Positions 39,585-47,759 of a stretch of 59,606 nt of DNA are shown piece after piece (position 1 is the stretch's first letter; every line of letters starts with the position of its first letter). The DNA lies in NCBI GenBank assembly GCA_002343505.1, contig DDQZ01000086.1:391-59996 (forward strand). Direction: 5' to 3'. The notes under the pieces were generated by a model. It was not told the origin of the DNA. It worked only from the letters and a program-made list of their open reading frames with translations, and ran no database searches. Both the position numbers and the translations under genes were made by a program. Origin of the DNA: Verrucomicrobiaceae bacterium UBA2429. Its GTDB lineage: Bacteria; Verrucomicrobiota; Verrucomicrobiia; Verrucomicrobiales; Verrucomicrobiaceae.

Positions 39585-39640
39585 CAGCCCTGAATTTTTT
39601 TGCAGATGGTTCGAGTATCGGAAAATTTTGTTTTTGGAAG

Positions 39641-39668
39641 TGTAACGCCATCGCGCGCGCGGCATCTA
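39641..39668 (+). promoter_or_regulatory. Candidate autoregulated ECF-type promoter of the sigma operon
   Basis: TGTAAC (39641-39646), 16 bp, then CATCTA (39663-39668). Spacing and the first five -10 bases match the minus-strand promoter at 39584-39559. It would start transcription near 39675, upstream of all candidate starts of the sigma factor. Autoregulation is usual for ECF sigma factors, so the shared motif is probably the recognition site of this sigma factor. This is inferred from pattern and position. Confidence 0.6.
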
Positions 39669-39749
39669 GTGCGGGTGACAAGCCATGCTTCGACCGTCAT
39701 GTTTCATCTTTTCTCCATGCCTGTGCCCTGGCTGGAAAGCTTCTTTGCC

Positions 39750-40364
39750 ATGAGTGCTGAAAACCCGACGCACAACGCCGCAGCCGACCCCTGGACGGGA
39801 TTGGTGCAGCGGCTGCGTCAGCATGACCAGGCTGCGGCGCGTGAGGCCGTGGAGCGCCTGCATCCGCACATCGCCCGCATCGTGGCCACCCACAGGCCTC
39901 GTCAGGAGGAAAGCGCGGACCTCATTCAGGAAAGCTTCCTGCGCGTCTTTTCAAAGATCGGGCAATATCGCGGCTTGCAGCCTTTTCCACACTGGGTGGC
40001 GCGGGTGACGGTGAACGTATGTCTGACCCGCATGCGCCACCACCTCCGCAGACCTGTCCAACTCTGGAGCGAGCTCGGTGAAGCGGAGCAGCGCGCCTTC
40101 GAGCAAACAAGGCAGGAATCTCCGGCGGATGCCGATCTGTCAGGCGCGCGGGAGCTGGTGCTGAGGCTGCTGGACAGCTTGAAGCCCAAGGACCGCCTGC
40201 TGCTGACCTGGCTTGAACTAGAGCGCAAGTCCATGGCGGAAGTGGCCGCTCTTACCGGATGGAACGCCACACTCGTGCGGGTGCGCGCCTTCCGGGCCCG
40301 CAGGCACCTGCGCAAAGCTTTTGAAGCCCTAGAATCCCCAACATCACGCCCTGAAACGACATGA
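39750..40364 (+). CDS. ECF-type RNA polymerase sigma factor
   Basis: A 204-residue sigma factor with region 2 (LHPHIARIVATHRPRQEESA, then DLIQESFLRVFSKIGQYRGL and FPHWVARVTVNVCLTRMRHH) and region 4 (SLKPKDRLLLTWLELERKSM, then AEVAALTGWNATLVRVRAFR), with no region 3, as in ECF factors. It directs RNA polymerase to a small set of promoters. ATG 39750 (MSAENPTHN) gives the usual length. In-frame ATGs at 39717 and 39699 add residues without sigma similarity but lie after the predicted transcription start and remain possible. The gene overlaps the next one by ATGA, so the downstream membrane protein is translationally coupled, as expected for an anti-sigma factor. Confidence 0.93.
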   Translation: MSAENPTHNAAADPWTGLVQRLRQHDQAAAREAVERLHPHIARIVATHRPRQEESADLIQESFLRVFSKIGQYRGLQPFPHWVARVTVNVCLTRMRHHLRRPVQLWSELGEAEQRAFEQTRQESPADADLSGARELVLRLLDSLKPKDRLLLTWLELERKSMAEVAALTGWNATLVRVRAFRARRHLRKAFEALESPTSRPETT

Positions 40365-40660
40365 AGACCGACGACCACCTGAAGCGCCTGCTGCAAGCCG
40401 CGCGCGCAAGCATCCTTGATGCGGATGAGAAAGACGCCGCACCGCCCGGACTCGCCACCCGGCTTGCGGCGCGCGCCTGGGACCGGGGAGAAAACCCCTC
40501 CGTGCCCTGGCTGCGGGGAATGGCCTCTGGCATGGCCGCCTGCGCCTCGCTGGCACTGGCCGCGCACTTTTTGGTGCCATATCAGCAGCCTGTCCCTGAA
40601 ATGTTCGCGCCGTTTCTCACGCAGTCATCCGCCAAACCCGCCGCTCTAGCCATGCGATGA
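40361..40660 (+). CDS. Small membrane protein, probable anti-sigma factor
   Basis: A 99-residue protein overlapping the sigma factor stop by 4 bp. It has a cytoplasmic helical N-terminus (DDHLKRLLQAARASILDADE), one membrane helix (about residues 53-71, GMASGMAACASLALAAHFLV), and a short periplasmic tail. This is the layout of CnrY-type anti-sigma factors: a short sigma-binding helix followed by an anchor. No zinc motif (HxxxCxxC) is present, so it is not a ZAS-type anti-sigma factor. The call rests on gene order and topology rather than family sequence. Confidence 0.65.
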   Translation: MKTDDHLKRLLQAARASILDADEKDAAPPGLATRLAARAWDRGENPSVPWLRGMASGMAACASLALAAHFLVPYQQPVPEMFAPFLTQSSAKPAALAMR

Positions 40661-41049
40661 AAGCCGCCCACAAATTCCTCATCACCTGTTGCGTGGCTGG
40701 CATTTATGCCTGCGGTTTCTTCACAGCCTGGCTGGTCAAGGAACGGCGTGTCCAGACCATCATCACGACACCATCAGGAGCGCGCAGCACAAACCGGGCT
40801 GCAGCCGAGGTGCTCGGCGAGATGCGCGCCCATCTGTTGCTCACCGACGACCAGGTCGCAAAGCTGGAGCCTCTGCTCAACGAGTGGGAAAAGCGCGTCA
40901 CTCGCATAGACGAGCGGCGTCTCGCTGAAAAGCTCGACCTTTTTCGCGAACTGATTCCCGACCTCCGCACTCACCTCACGTCCGAGCAGCAGGTGATTTT
41001 TGACGACGTGGCCGAACGCGTCGCCAGCAAGCAGAGGCGCCTCCACTGA
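40657..41049 (+). CDS. Membrane-anchored Spy/CnrX-like periplasmic sensor (hypothetical)
   Basis: A 130-residue protein overlapping the preceding gene by 4 bp. N-terminal membrane helix (about residues 7-27, FLITCCVAGIYACGFFTAWL), then a periplasmic four-helix-like region rich in charged residues. It has LLLTDDQVAKLEPLLNEWEK and HLTSEQQVIFDDVAERVASK, resembling the LTxxQ motifs of Spy/CpxP/CnrX proteins. In the Cupriavidus CnrYXH system, CnrX senses metal in the periplasm and releases the sigma factor CnrH from CnrY. The three-gene order here gives the same components, but the ligand is unknown, since His/Met metal ligands are few. Confidence 0.7.
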   Translation: MKAAHKFLITCCVAGIYACGFFTAWLVKERRVQTIITTPSGARSTNRAAAEVLGEMRAHLLLTDDQVAKLEPLLNEWEKRVTRIDERRLAEKLDLFRELIPDLRTHLTSEQQVIFDDVAERVASKQRRLH

Positions 41050-41111
41050 GCTGTGCCATCGGTTTCTCCCGCAGGATGCATCATTCCCACCGGATCCAGC
41101 GTTAACCGTCC

Positions 41112-41870
41112 ATGCAACTCGCCGAGATGACCTGGCCCGAGGTGGCCGCTTTGCCAAGGCGCACCCCCGTGGTCTTCCCCGTCGCCGCCCTGGAGCAGCA
41201 CGGGCGCCACATGCCGCTCTTCACCGACTCGCTTCTCATGGGCGAGATCGCCCGCCGCACGGAGGAGGAGTTGCGCGGAAGCGTGGTCTTCGCGCCGCTG
41301 CAATGGCTGGGGAACTCGCATCATCACTTGGATTTCCCCGGCACGCTCTCCGCTGGTCCGCGCGTCTATCTCGACCTCCTCTTTGGTCTGCTGGAAAATT
41401 TCATTGCCCACGGCTTCACTCGGCTGCTCATCCTCAATGGTCATGGTGGCAACGACGTGCCAGGCCGTCAGGCAATCTTCGAAGTCCGACAAAGGCACCG
41501 TGAGCGGAAGGACTTGCTCCTGCTCTTTGCCACCTACTGGAATCTGGCGCCTCATGCTCATGAGGCCCATCCCGGCCTTTCTCAACGACAAATGGGACAC
41601 GCTTGCGAGTGGGAGACCTCGATGATTCTGCGTTTGTCTCCGCATCTGGTCAAAGGCCACGCACAAGCTGTGGAAGTACCTTTTGGCTGCCCCTTCGAAC
41701 CCGCCGCGCGCGGCTGGACTATGCCGGATCGCAGCGCGCCCGGACATGTTGGTGATCCTCGGGCGGCTTCGGCGGAAAAGGGCGAGGCACTGTTTCAGGC
41801 TTTCAATGCGGCCACCGTCGCCATGCTGCGGCGCATGATTGCCTGGGACGGGAAAAGCTGGGAGGGTTAA
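41112..41870 (+). CDS. Creatininase-family amidohydrolase
   Basis: A 252-residue cytoplasmic protein of the creatininase family, binuclear metal-dependent hydrolases acting on cyclic or linear amides such as creatinine or formamidopyrimidines. Metal-binding motifs are present in order: FPVAALEQHGRHMPLFTDS (E, H, D), WLGNSHHHLDFPGTLS, LILNGHGGND (H), and HACEWETSMIL (E). The substrate is not revealed by the sequence; the family also includes enzymes for mycofactocin and riboflavin-related compounds. It is probably separate from the sigma operon, 62 bp upstream, and convergent with metY. Confidence 0.92.
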   Translation: MQLAEMTWPEVAALPRRTPVVFPVAALEQHGRHMPLFTDSLLMGEIARRTEEELRGSVVFAPLQWLGNSHHHLDFPGTLSAGPRVYLDLLFGLLENFIAHGFTRLLILNGHGGNDVPGRQAIFEVRQRHRERKDLLLLFATYWNLAPHAHEAHPGLSQRQMGHACEWETSMILRLSPHLVKGHAQAVEVPFGCPFEPAARGWTMPDRSAPGHVGDPRAASAEKGEALFQAFNAATVAMLRRMIAWDGKSWEG

Positions 41871-41889
41871 ACCCGGGAACGGCAGCAGT

Positions 41890-43176
41890 TCAAGCCGCTG
41901 CCTCCAACGCCTGGTCGAGGTCGGCAAGAATGTCGTCCATGTGCTCCAAGCCGATGCTCAAGCGAACCAAGTCAGGCGTGATGCCCCCTGCGGCCTGCTG
42001 CTCCTCATTGAGCTGGCTGTGCGTGGTGCTGGCGCTATGGATGGCGAGCGACTTGGCATCCCCCACATTGGCGAGATGGGAGAAGAGCTTCAGGCTGTCA
42101 ATGAAGCGCGCCCCGGCCTCGCGTCCGCCTTTGATGCCGAAGACGACCATCGAGCCGCCCTTGCCGCGCAGGTATTTCCGGCTGGCCGCGTGCTGCGGGT
42201 CATCCTCCAGGCCGGGAAAGCGCACCCACGTCACGCGCGGATGCTTTTTCAGATGCCGTGCCACGGCCAGGGCGTTCTCGCAGTGCCGCTCCATGCGCAG
42301 CGGCAGTGTCTCGATGCCCTGGAGCAGGAACCACGAATTGTCCGGGGCGATGCACGCGCCCAGGTTCCGCAGCGGCACCGTCCTCATGCGCAGGATGTAG
42401 GCCAGCGGCAGCAGCGGCGCGGGCAGGTCCATGCCCCAGCGCAGGCCGTGGTAGCTGTGGTCCGGCGTGGTATAGAGCGGATGTTTTCCCGCTGCCCAGT
42501 TGAATTTGCCGCTGTCCACCACCACGCCGCCGATGCCGGCACCGTGGCCTCCGAACCACTTCGTCAACGAGTGAACCACGATGTCCGCGCCATGATCCAG
42601 CGGGCGCGTGAGGTAGGGCGTGCTGAAGGTGCTGTCCACGATGAGGGGCACGCCGTTTTCGCGGGCGATCTTTGAGAGTGCCTCCAAATCGGCGATTTCC
42701 AGCGCCGGGTTCGACACCGTCTCGCAGAAAAAAGCCCGTGTCTTGTCATCCGCCGCCTTGCGGAAATTCTCCGGGTCATTGCTGTCCACAAATCTCACCG
42801 TGATGCCCAGCGCGGGCAGGATGTCATTGAACTGCGTGTAAGTGCCTCCGTAAAGGTTTCGGGCCGAGACAATGTTGTCACCCGCCTGCGCCAGGTTGAT
42901 GATGGAGTAAAACACCGCGCTGGTGCCGCTGGCAACGCCCAGTCCACCCATCTCCGGCGCGCCTTCCAGCAAAGCCACGCGCTTCTCCAGCACGTCCGTC
43001 GTCGGATTCATCAGCCGGGTATAAATGTTCCCCAGTTCGCGCAGCGCGAAAAGGTTCGCCGCATGCTCCGTGTTTTTGAAGACATAGCTGGCGGTGCGGT
43101 AGATCGGCACGGCGCGCGCGCCGGTGGCTGGGTCGGGCTGCTGGCCGCCGTGAAGGCAGAGGGTTTCAAGTTTCAT
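41890..43176 (-). CDS. metY: O-acetylhomoserine sulfhydrylase (homocysteine synthase)
   Basis: A PLP enzyme of the Cys/Met metabolism family that forms homocysteine from O-acetyl- or O-succinylhomoserine and sulfide. The 428-residue length and the insert near YTTPDHSYHGLRWGMDLPAP are typical of MetY rather than of the shorter MetB/MetC. Motifs: GLGVASGTSAVFYSIINLAQ, NLYGGTYTQF, FCETVSNPALEIADL, and the PLP lysine in HSLTKWFGGHG. The start at 43176 begins MKLETLCLHGGQQPDP, the normal family N-terminus; a 53-codon upstream extension runs into the preceding spacer. It uses the sulfide that CysI (36326-38122) would supply. Confidence 0.95.
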   Translation of the reverse strand: MKLETLCLHGGQQPDPATGARAVPIYRTASYVFKNTEHAANLFALRELGNIYTRLMNPTTDVLEKRVALLEGAPEMGGLGVASGTSAVFYSIINLAQAGDNIVSARNLYGGTYTQFNDILPALGITVRFVDSNDPENFRKAADDKTRAFFCETVSNPALEIADLEALSKIARENGVPLIVDSTFSTPYLTRPLDHGADIVVHSLTKWFGGHGAGIGGVVVDSGKFNWAAGKHPLYTTPDHSYHGLRWGMDLPAPLLPLAYILRMRTVPLRNLGACIAPDNSWFLLQGIETLPLRMERHCENALAVARHLKKHPRVTWVRFPGLEDDPQHAASRKYLRGKGGSMVVFGIKGGREAGARFIDSLKLFSHLANVGDAKSLAIHSASTTHSQLNEEQQAAGGITPDLVRLSIGLEHMDDILADLDQALEAAA

Positions 43177-43238
43177 GGCCGGGTTGGGATGGTGGAAAAA
43201 ATCGCGCCTGCTATTTTGTGCGGCTTTTGCCGGCCCGC

Positions 43239-44027
43239 TCAGCTTTTCTTGCCGTAAAAGTCCGCCAGGTTTTGCAGATCGGCGGGTGCGGCGGGTTTCA
43301 TCCCGCCCTCTATGGCCTTCTGCTGCAGGGCGCACAATTCCATCACGCCCTTGCGCCCATGTACAAGCATGGCATCCATCTGTGCCTGGGTAAAGGTGGC
43401 CTCCTCGCCGCTGCCCTGGATTTCGACAAACTCGCCGTCCTCGGTCAGAACGAGGTTGCAGTCCACATCGGCGTCGCGGTCCTCCTCGTAACAGAGGTCG
43501 AGCAGCGTCTCACCCTTGAGGATGCCGGCGCTGATGGCGGCGACTTTTTTGGTCAGCGGCTGCTGGGTGAGCTTGCCCTTTTCCAGCAGGCGGTTGAAGG
43601 CGATGGCGGCCGCGATGCACGCGCCGGTGATCGAAGCGGTGCGCGTCCCGCCGTCGGCCTGGAGCACATCACAGTCAATGCACAGAGTCCGCTGGCCGAG
43701 TTTCTTGAGGTCCACCACGGCGCGCAGGCTGCGTCCGATGAGGCGCTGAATTTCAATGCCGCGACCGTCCGGCCTGCCGCGCGAGCTGTCCCGTTCTTTG
43801 CGATCGAGGGTCGAGTAAGGCAGCATCGAGTACTCGGCGGTGAGCCAGCCTCCGGGCACGCCCTGCACTTTCATCCAGCGCGGCACCTCGTCCTGGATCG
43901 TGGCCGCGCAGATGACGCGCGTGCGGCCGAAGCCGATGAGCACGGAGGCGGTGGCGTGCGGGGCGATGTCGAGAAAAATCTCGACCGGGCGGAGCTGGTC
44001 GGGGAGGCGGCCGTCGGTTCTGGGCAT
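43239..44027 (-). CDS. rph: Ribonuclease PH
   Basis: Phosphorolytic 3'-5' exoribonuclease that trims tRNA 3' ends. The 262-residue protein has the RNase PH core: FGRTRVICAATIQDEVPRWM, GWLTAEYSMLPYSTLDRKER, GRGIEIQRLIGRSLRAVVDL, CDVLQADGGTRTASITGACI, and a C-terminal domain with DLCYEEDRDADVDCNLVLTE. All substrate Arg positions and the DGGTR motif are intact. The start at 44027 (MPRTDGRLPDQLRPV) is the standard N-terminus. It lies 62 bp before metY and 71 bp after a membrane protein gene, so co-transcription with either is uncertain. Confidence 0.97.
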   Translation of the reverse strand: MPRTDGRLPDQLRPVEIFLDIAPHATASVLIGFGRTRVICAATIQDEVPRWMKVQGVPGGWLTAEYSMLPYSTLDRKERDSSRGRPDGRGIEIQRLIGRSLRAVVDLKKLGQRTLCIDCDVLQADGGTRTASITGACIAAAIAFNRLLEKGKLTQQPLTKKVAAISAGILKGETLLDLCYEEDRDADVDCNLVLTEDGEFVEIQGSGEEATFTQAQMDAMLVHGRKGVMELCALQQKAIEGGMKPAAPADLQNLADFYGKKS

Positions 44028-44098
44028 GGCGGCCCTTAGCACAAGGCCGCGCGGGCTGCCAAGCGGGAATGCGGACGCGCTTCAAACAGCGTCCTGGA

Positions 44099-44923
44099 TC
44101 AGACGCGCACCATGTCCTTCACCGCCTCGAACCACAGGTAAAAACAGCCGCGCCACGAGTAGCGCACGCCGTTCTCGCCAGCCGGCTCCAGCACGCCGAT
44201 TTTTAGATTGTGCTCGATTTGCGCGCCAAGATCACGCTCGATGACAGACGCCAGATTTTCCGGGTCAGCCTCCTCCAGGTCCTCCTGACCCAGGCCATGC
44301 GCGTCGAGAAAGTCCTCGTGGCTGCTCATCATCTCACCCAGCGTGTCCAAATGCACTTCCCGGTTCACAATCTGGCCGGGGACGAAACGCATCGCCGGGG
44401 CAAAAGGGTAGTTCGTGGTGGTGAAAATGCGCCCGTCCAACGCGCGCGAGGTGACGCTGACATAGGAGAAAACAATGTCTATCTTCTCAAACCGCACTTG
44501 CGTGATGGCGGCCTGCGCGCGCCGTTCCTCATGCGCAAAAAGCCGCACAAAGTGATCCGCGCCGCCCCAATTCCAGCCCGTGTCCTCCACCTTCTCAAAC
44601 CCCTCCTCGATCATGTCCTCCGTCAGTTCCTCCAACTCCGGAAAGACCTCCTGCGAGGGGGCGAAGCGGTGCTTCACCTCGCTGCGCTCCGGGAACCGCA
44701 GAAACCGTACATAACCCACGATCTCCACCCACGGCAGCAGGAACCACAAGGACACCCCGAACGCCCCGGCCACATGGCTGCCGGTCAAAAAGAAGCCTGC
44801 CAGATAAGAAGCACCCAGATAGGACAGCCAGCCCAGCTTCAGGAGATAGCGGTTGTCAAAACTGCGGCAAGCAAGGCCGAAAACGACGGCGGCGGCCAGA
44901 AAGAGAAGTTTTTGCAGATCCAT
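44099..44923 (-). CDS. Integral membrane protein (hypothetical)
   Basis: A 274-residue protein with about three N-terminal membrane helices (LLFLAAAVVFGLACRSF; KLGWLSYLGASYLAGFFLTG; GVSLWFLLPWVEIVGYVRFL) and a cytoplasmic alpha/beta C-terminal domain (FPELEELTEDMIEEGFEKVE; ERRAQAAITQVRFEKIDIVF). The family is not recognised. It lies 91 bp after the manganese ABC ATPase gene and upstream of rph. It has too few helices to serve as the missing ABC permease. Confidence 0.75.
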   Translation of the reverse strand: MDLQKLLFLAAAVVFGLACRSFDNRYLLKLGWLSYLGASYLAGFFLTGSHVAGAFGVSLWFLLPWVEIVGYVRFLRFPERSEVKHRFAPSQEVFPELEELTEDMIEEGFEKVEDTGWNWGGADHFVRLFAHEERRAQAAITQVRFEKIDIVFSYVSVTSRALDGRIFTTTNYPFAPAMRFVPGQIVNREVHLDTLGEMMSSHEDFLDAHGLGQEDLEEADPENLASVIERDLGAQIEHNLKIGVLEPAGENGVRYSWRGCFYLWFEAVKDMVRV

Positions 44924-45014
44924 TGTTAGATTCGGCGTGCCGGAGCCGGCCCGATTGGTTTTTCATGGTAGCCCCTTCCCGCAAGGCGGCAACCCTTTCT
45001 CCGCCTCCCGGCTG

Positions 45015-45932
45015 TCAAGCGCCCTCCTGTTTCTCACGGCGCTCCACAATCCCCTCGCGGCCCTGACGCTCGGTGTATTCGAGATGGCCGCCTTTGCCGA
45101 AGACGAGCGGACGCTCATCATCCGTGAGCAGCTTCACCGTGCGGCCGTCGTGGTCCTGGATGGTGCTGTGCTCGAAGTGGAACTGCCGCAGCACGCCGCC
45201 GAAGGCGCGGCTGAGATTGTCCTCGGTGAAGACCTCCTCGGTGGGGCCGGAGGCTAGCACGGTGCGGTTGATGAGCACCACATGATCACAAAACTCGGGC
45301 ACGCTGCCCAGGTTGTGCGTGGAGACCAGAATGATGTGGCCTTCATCCCGCAGCGCACGTAGCAGCTCGATGATGGCCGCCTCCGTCTGCACATCCACAC
45401 CGGTGAAAGGCTCGTCGAGCAAGATCACGCGCCCCTGCTGGGCCAGCGCGCGCGCCAGGAAGACGCGCTTTTTTTGCCCGCCGGAAAGCTCGCCGATCTG
45501 CCGCTCCGCGAAGTCCGCCATGCCCACGCGCTTCAGGCATTCCAGCGCCAGGCGCCGGTCCTCCGCGCGCGGGATGCGCAGGAAGTTCATGTGGCCGTAG
45601 CGGCCCATCATCACCACATCCCACACACTCACGGGGAAGGTCCAGTCCACCTCCTCCGCCTGCGGCACATAGGCCACGAGCTGGCGTTTGCGCGCCTGCG
45701 CCACCTCCATGCCCGCGATGCGCACCCGCCCTTTGGCGGGCCGCAGAAAGCCCATGACCGACTTGAATAGCGTGCTCTTGCCGCTGCCGTTCACGCCCAC
45801 CAGCGCGCAGATGGTGCCCGCGTCGAGGCTGAAGGTGGCGTCCCGCAGCGCGATGTGCCCATTCGCATAAGCCACAGTCACGTCGGCGACCTCAATGGAG
45901 AGCGGCGGGGCGGTGGCGTGCATGGATTTCAA
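45015..45932 (-). CDS. Manganese/zinc-type ABC transporter ATP-binding protein
   Basis: A 305-residue ABC ATPase for a metal importer of the Mn/Zn (ZnuC/MntB) type. Walker A is GVNGSGKST (near residue 47), the Q-loop is [20 protein letters not shown] (typical of Mn-type ATPases), the signature is LSGGQKKR, Walker B is [12 protein letters not shown], and the H-loop is STHN. It has a C-terminal extension of about 50 residues ending in RREKQEGA. It overlaps the binding protein by 4 bp (ATGA). A permease is expected in the same operon, but the next downstream gene is not one. Confidence 0.93.
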   Translation of the reverse strand: MKSMHATAPPLSIEVADVTVAYANGHIALRDATFSLDAGTICALVGVNGSGKSTLFKSVMGFLRPAKGRVRIAGMEVAQARKRQLVAYVPQAEEVDWTFPVSVWDVVMMGRYGHMNFLRIPRAEDRRLALECLKRVGMADFAERQIGELSGGQKKRVFLARALAQQGRVILLDEPFTGVDVQTEAAIIELLRALRDEGHIILVSTHNLGSVPEFCDHVVLINRTVLASGPTEEVFTEDNLSRAFGGVLRQFHFEHSTIQDHDGRTVKLLTDDERPLVFGKGGHLEYTERQGREGIVERREKQEGA

Positions 45933-46828
45933 GGCTGCGTGAAGGCTTTCACGATGGTGTCGGCATTGGCTTGCAACAACTGCAAATACGTCGGTGCAGG
46001 TCCGTCAGCTTCGGTCAGCGAGTCCACATGAAGCGTGCCGCCAAAGCGCGCGCCGGTCTCCTTGGCCACCTGGAGCATGGCTTTGTCGCTGATCGTGCTT
46101 TCCGTGAAGACGGCGGGGATCTTCTTCTCCCGCACCGTGTCCACCACCTTGCGCACCTGCTGCGGCGTGCCTTCCTCGTCGGCATTGATGGGCCACAAAT
46201 AGAGTTCCTTCAAACCGTAGTCGCGCGTGAGGTAGGAGAACGCGCCCTCGCAGGTGACGAGCCAGCGCTGCTCCTCAGGAATAGCGGCGAGGGTCTTCCG
46301 CACCGGTTCGTCCACAGCGCGGATTTTCTCCGTGTAAGCGGCGGCGTTGGCGTTGTAAGCGGCCTCGTTTGCGGGATCGAGCTTCACCAGCGCCTTGCGG
46401 ATGTTTTCGACATAGATGACCGCGTTGGCGGGCGACATCCAGGCGTGCGGGTTTGGTTTGCCCGTGTAGGGCCCCTCGCCGATGCCCATCGGCTCCACCC
46501 CCTCGCTGAGCACCACGCCGGGCGCGTCCTTCACCTGCTGGAGGAATTTTTCAAACCAGCGCTCCAGGCCGAGCCCGTTCCACAGCACCAGGTCGGCGCG
46601 CTGCGCTTTCACGAGGTCCATCGGTGTCGGCTCATAGTCGTGGATCTCCGCGCCGGGCTTGGTGATGGACTCGACGACGGCGGCGTCACCGGCCACGTTT
46701 TGCGCCATGTCTTGCAGAATGGTGAAGGTTGTTAGGACGCGCTTTTTGCCATCGGCAGGCGCTTCAAGCGCGGGGCCGCAGGAGGCGAGACAAAGCGCGG
46801 TGGCGAGCAGGGGGGGGAGGTGTTTCAT
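45929..46828 (-). CDS. Manganese-type ABC transporter substrate-binding lipoprotein
   Basis: A 299-residue cluster A-I (cluster 9) metal-binding lipoprotein with a signal peptide ending in the lipobox LASC (Cys17). Metal ligands in order: His in [11 protein letters not shown], His in [12 protein letters not shown], Glu in [15 protein letters not shown], Asp in [16 protein letters not shown]. The CEGAFSY and NADEEGTP context is that of PsaA/MntC-type manganese proteins rather than ZnuA, which carries His instead of Glu and a His-rich loop. It delivers Mn(II) to the membrane complex. It starts 8 bp after the outer-membrane gene stop and overlaps the ATPase by 4 bp. Confidence 0.94.
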   Translation of the reverse strand: MKHLPPLLATALCLASCGPALEAPADGKKRVLTTFTILQDMAQNVAGDAAVVESITKPGAEIHDYEPTPMDLVKAQRADLVLWNGLGLERWFEKFLQQVKDAPGVVLSEGVEPMGIGEGPYTGKPNPHAWMSPANAVIYVENIRKALVKLDPANEAAYNANAAAYTEKIRAVDEPVRKTLAAIPEEQRWLVTCEGAFSYLTRDYGLKELYLWPINADEEGTPQQVRKVVDTVREKKIPAVFTESTISDKAMLQVAKETGARFGGTLHVDSLTEADGPAPTYLQLLQANADTIVKAFTQP

Positions 46829-46836
46829 GTTGGGAA

Positions 46837-47628
46837 TTAAAAGCGAAAGCTGACTCCTGTGAAGACGCCGAAGTCCGGAGCGGGCCGGTTGAGTCCGATG
46901 CGGACACCCGCGTCGAAGACGAGATCATCACTCACTGCAAATGTGAGGCCTGCATTGAAAATGCCCTGGTAGTTTGTGTCCTCTCCCGCGATGCCGACCA
47001 GCTCCAGATACATGCCCAGCGGCTCCGTCAGCGCGATTCCCACAGTAGCCGAGTGCAGCCACTCCAGGTCATGACCGCCCGTGTCCTCGTCATAGACCAG
47101 GTCCGCCTCGGCCATGAGACCGAGCGAGACGCGGTCATTCACCTCAAAGGCAAAGGGAGCGATCAAACCGCCCTGCCAGGCGTCCGCGCTCACACCACTG
47201 CCGCTTGGAATCGTCACATAGGGCATGAGACCAAAGGCGGACCTCCCCTCGTCATTGCCCAGGAGGTTGGTCTTCAAGCGGACGGTCACATCGCTGACTC
47301 CGGAGAGCCGCTCACTGCCGCCGCGGCGGGTCAAAACGGATTCATTCCAGGCGCTGAGGATGACTTGCAGATCCACATCCCGCGCCAGTCCGGCTTTGAA
47401 ATTGATCTCGCTCCATGACCACTCCCGCAGACGGTTTCCGTCCGCCGAATCGCGCGAATAATCGAAAAAGCTGGCCTCGATCTGGAACATGCCGGCGGGC
47501 ACCGTGTAAGGGGACTCGGTCGTGTCCGGACGGTCCGTGCTCATGGGGCGCGCAGGCTCCGACGCGCGAGCGTGCATGGCGGCGAGGACTGCGGAAAGGC
47601 AGGCGGTGAAACGGAGATAGGCGAGCAT
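46837..47628 (-). CDS. Outer-membrane protein (MetA-pathway/phenol-degradation type), first gene of Mn operon
   Basis: A 263-residue exported beta-barrel-like protein with signal peptide (MLAYLRFTACLSAVLAAMHA, cleaved before RASEPA). It contains MSTDRPDTTESPYTVPAGMF followed by QIEASFF, hallmark of the Phenol_MetA_deg transporter-like family, alternating amphipathic strands, and a terminal aromatic GVFTGVSFRF. It begins just 8 bp before MntR-box-like palindrome 1, and is followed 8 bp later by the binding protein gene. This position predicts a manganese-regulated outer-membrane channel that feeds the ABC transporter; this is inferred from context. The start at 47628 was chosen for its signal; a 28-codon extension would cover both operator candidates. 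Confidence 0.8.
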   Translation of the reverse strand: MLAYLRFTACLSAVLAAMHARASEPARPMSTDRPDTTESPYTVPAGMFQIEASFFDYSRDSADGNRLREWSWSEINFKAGLARDVDLQVILSAWNESVLTRRGGSERLSGVSDVTVRLKTNLLGNDEGRSAFGLMPYVTIPSGSGVSADAWQGGLIAPFAFEVNDRVSLGLMAEADLVYDEDTGGHDLEWLHSATVGIALTEPLGMYLELVGIAGEDTNYQGIFNAGLTFAVSDDLVFDAGVRIGLNRPAPDFGVFTGVSFRF

Positions 47629-47635
47629 GATAAAG

Positions 47636-47649
47636 TTAGACCCAGCTAA
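47636..47649. promoter_or_regulatory. MntR-box-like palindrome 1
   Basis: TTAGACCCAGCTAA has the pattern TTAG-N6-CTAA, like DtxR/MntR-family operators. It lies 8 bp upstream of the outer-membrane gene start and 48 bp (centre to centre) from palindrome 2. The position near the start would let bound MntR block transcription of the uptake operon. Confidence 0.65.
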
Positions 47650-47683
47650 AAAGATCAGCTCCGCCAATCTGGCAAGCGAAAAG

Positions 47684-47697
47684 TTAGCCCGGACTAA
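47684..47697. promoter_or_regulatory. MntR-box-like palindrome 2
   Basis: TTAGCCCGGACTAA has the same TTAG-N6-CTAA form, with a nearly symmetric core (CCCGGA). It lies between the divergent outer-membrane gene and mntR, 62 bp before the mntR start, suitable for regulation of both genes. Both palindromes are preceded by AAAGT/AAAAGT, an added direct-repeat match. Confidence 0.65.
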
Positions 47698-47759
47698 AAC
47701 TATTTTCTCCAAAGCAAAATTTCGTTTCCCGCACCGACCCCTGCTGCTATCGGTCCCCG

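Noticed and set aside
43177..43238. Possible SAM riboswitch before metY
   Set aside because: The 62-bp gap is too short for a SAM aptamer and shows no matching helices.
44099..44923. This membrane protein as the missing Mn permease
   Set aside because: It has only about three helices and a large soluble domain; ABC metal permeases have eight or nine helices.
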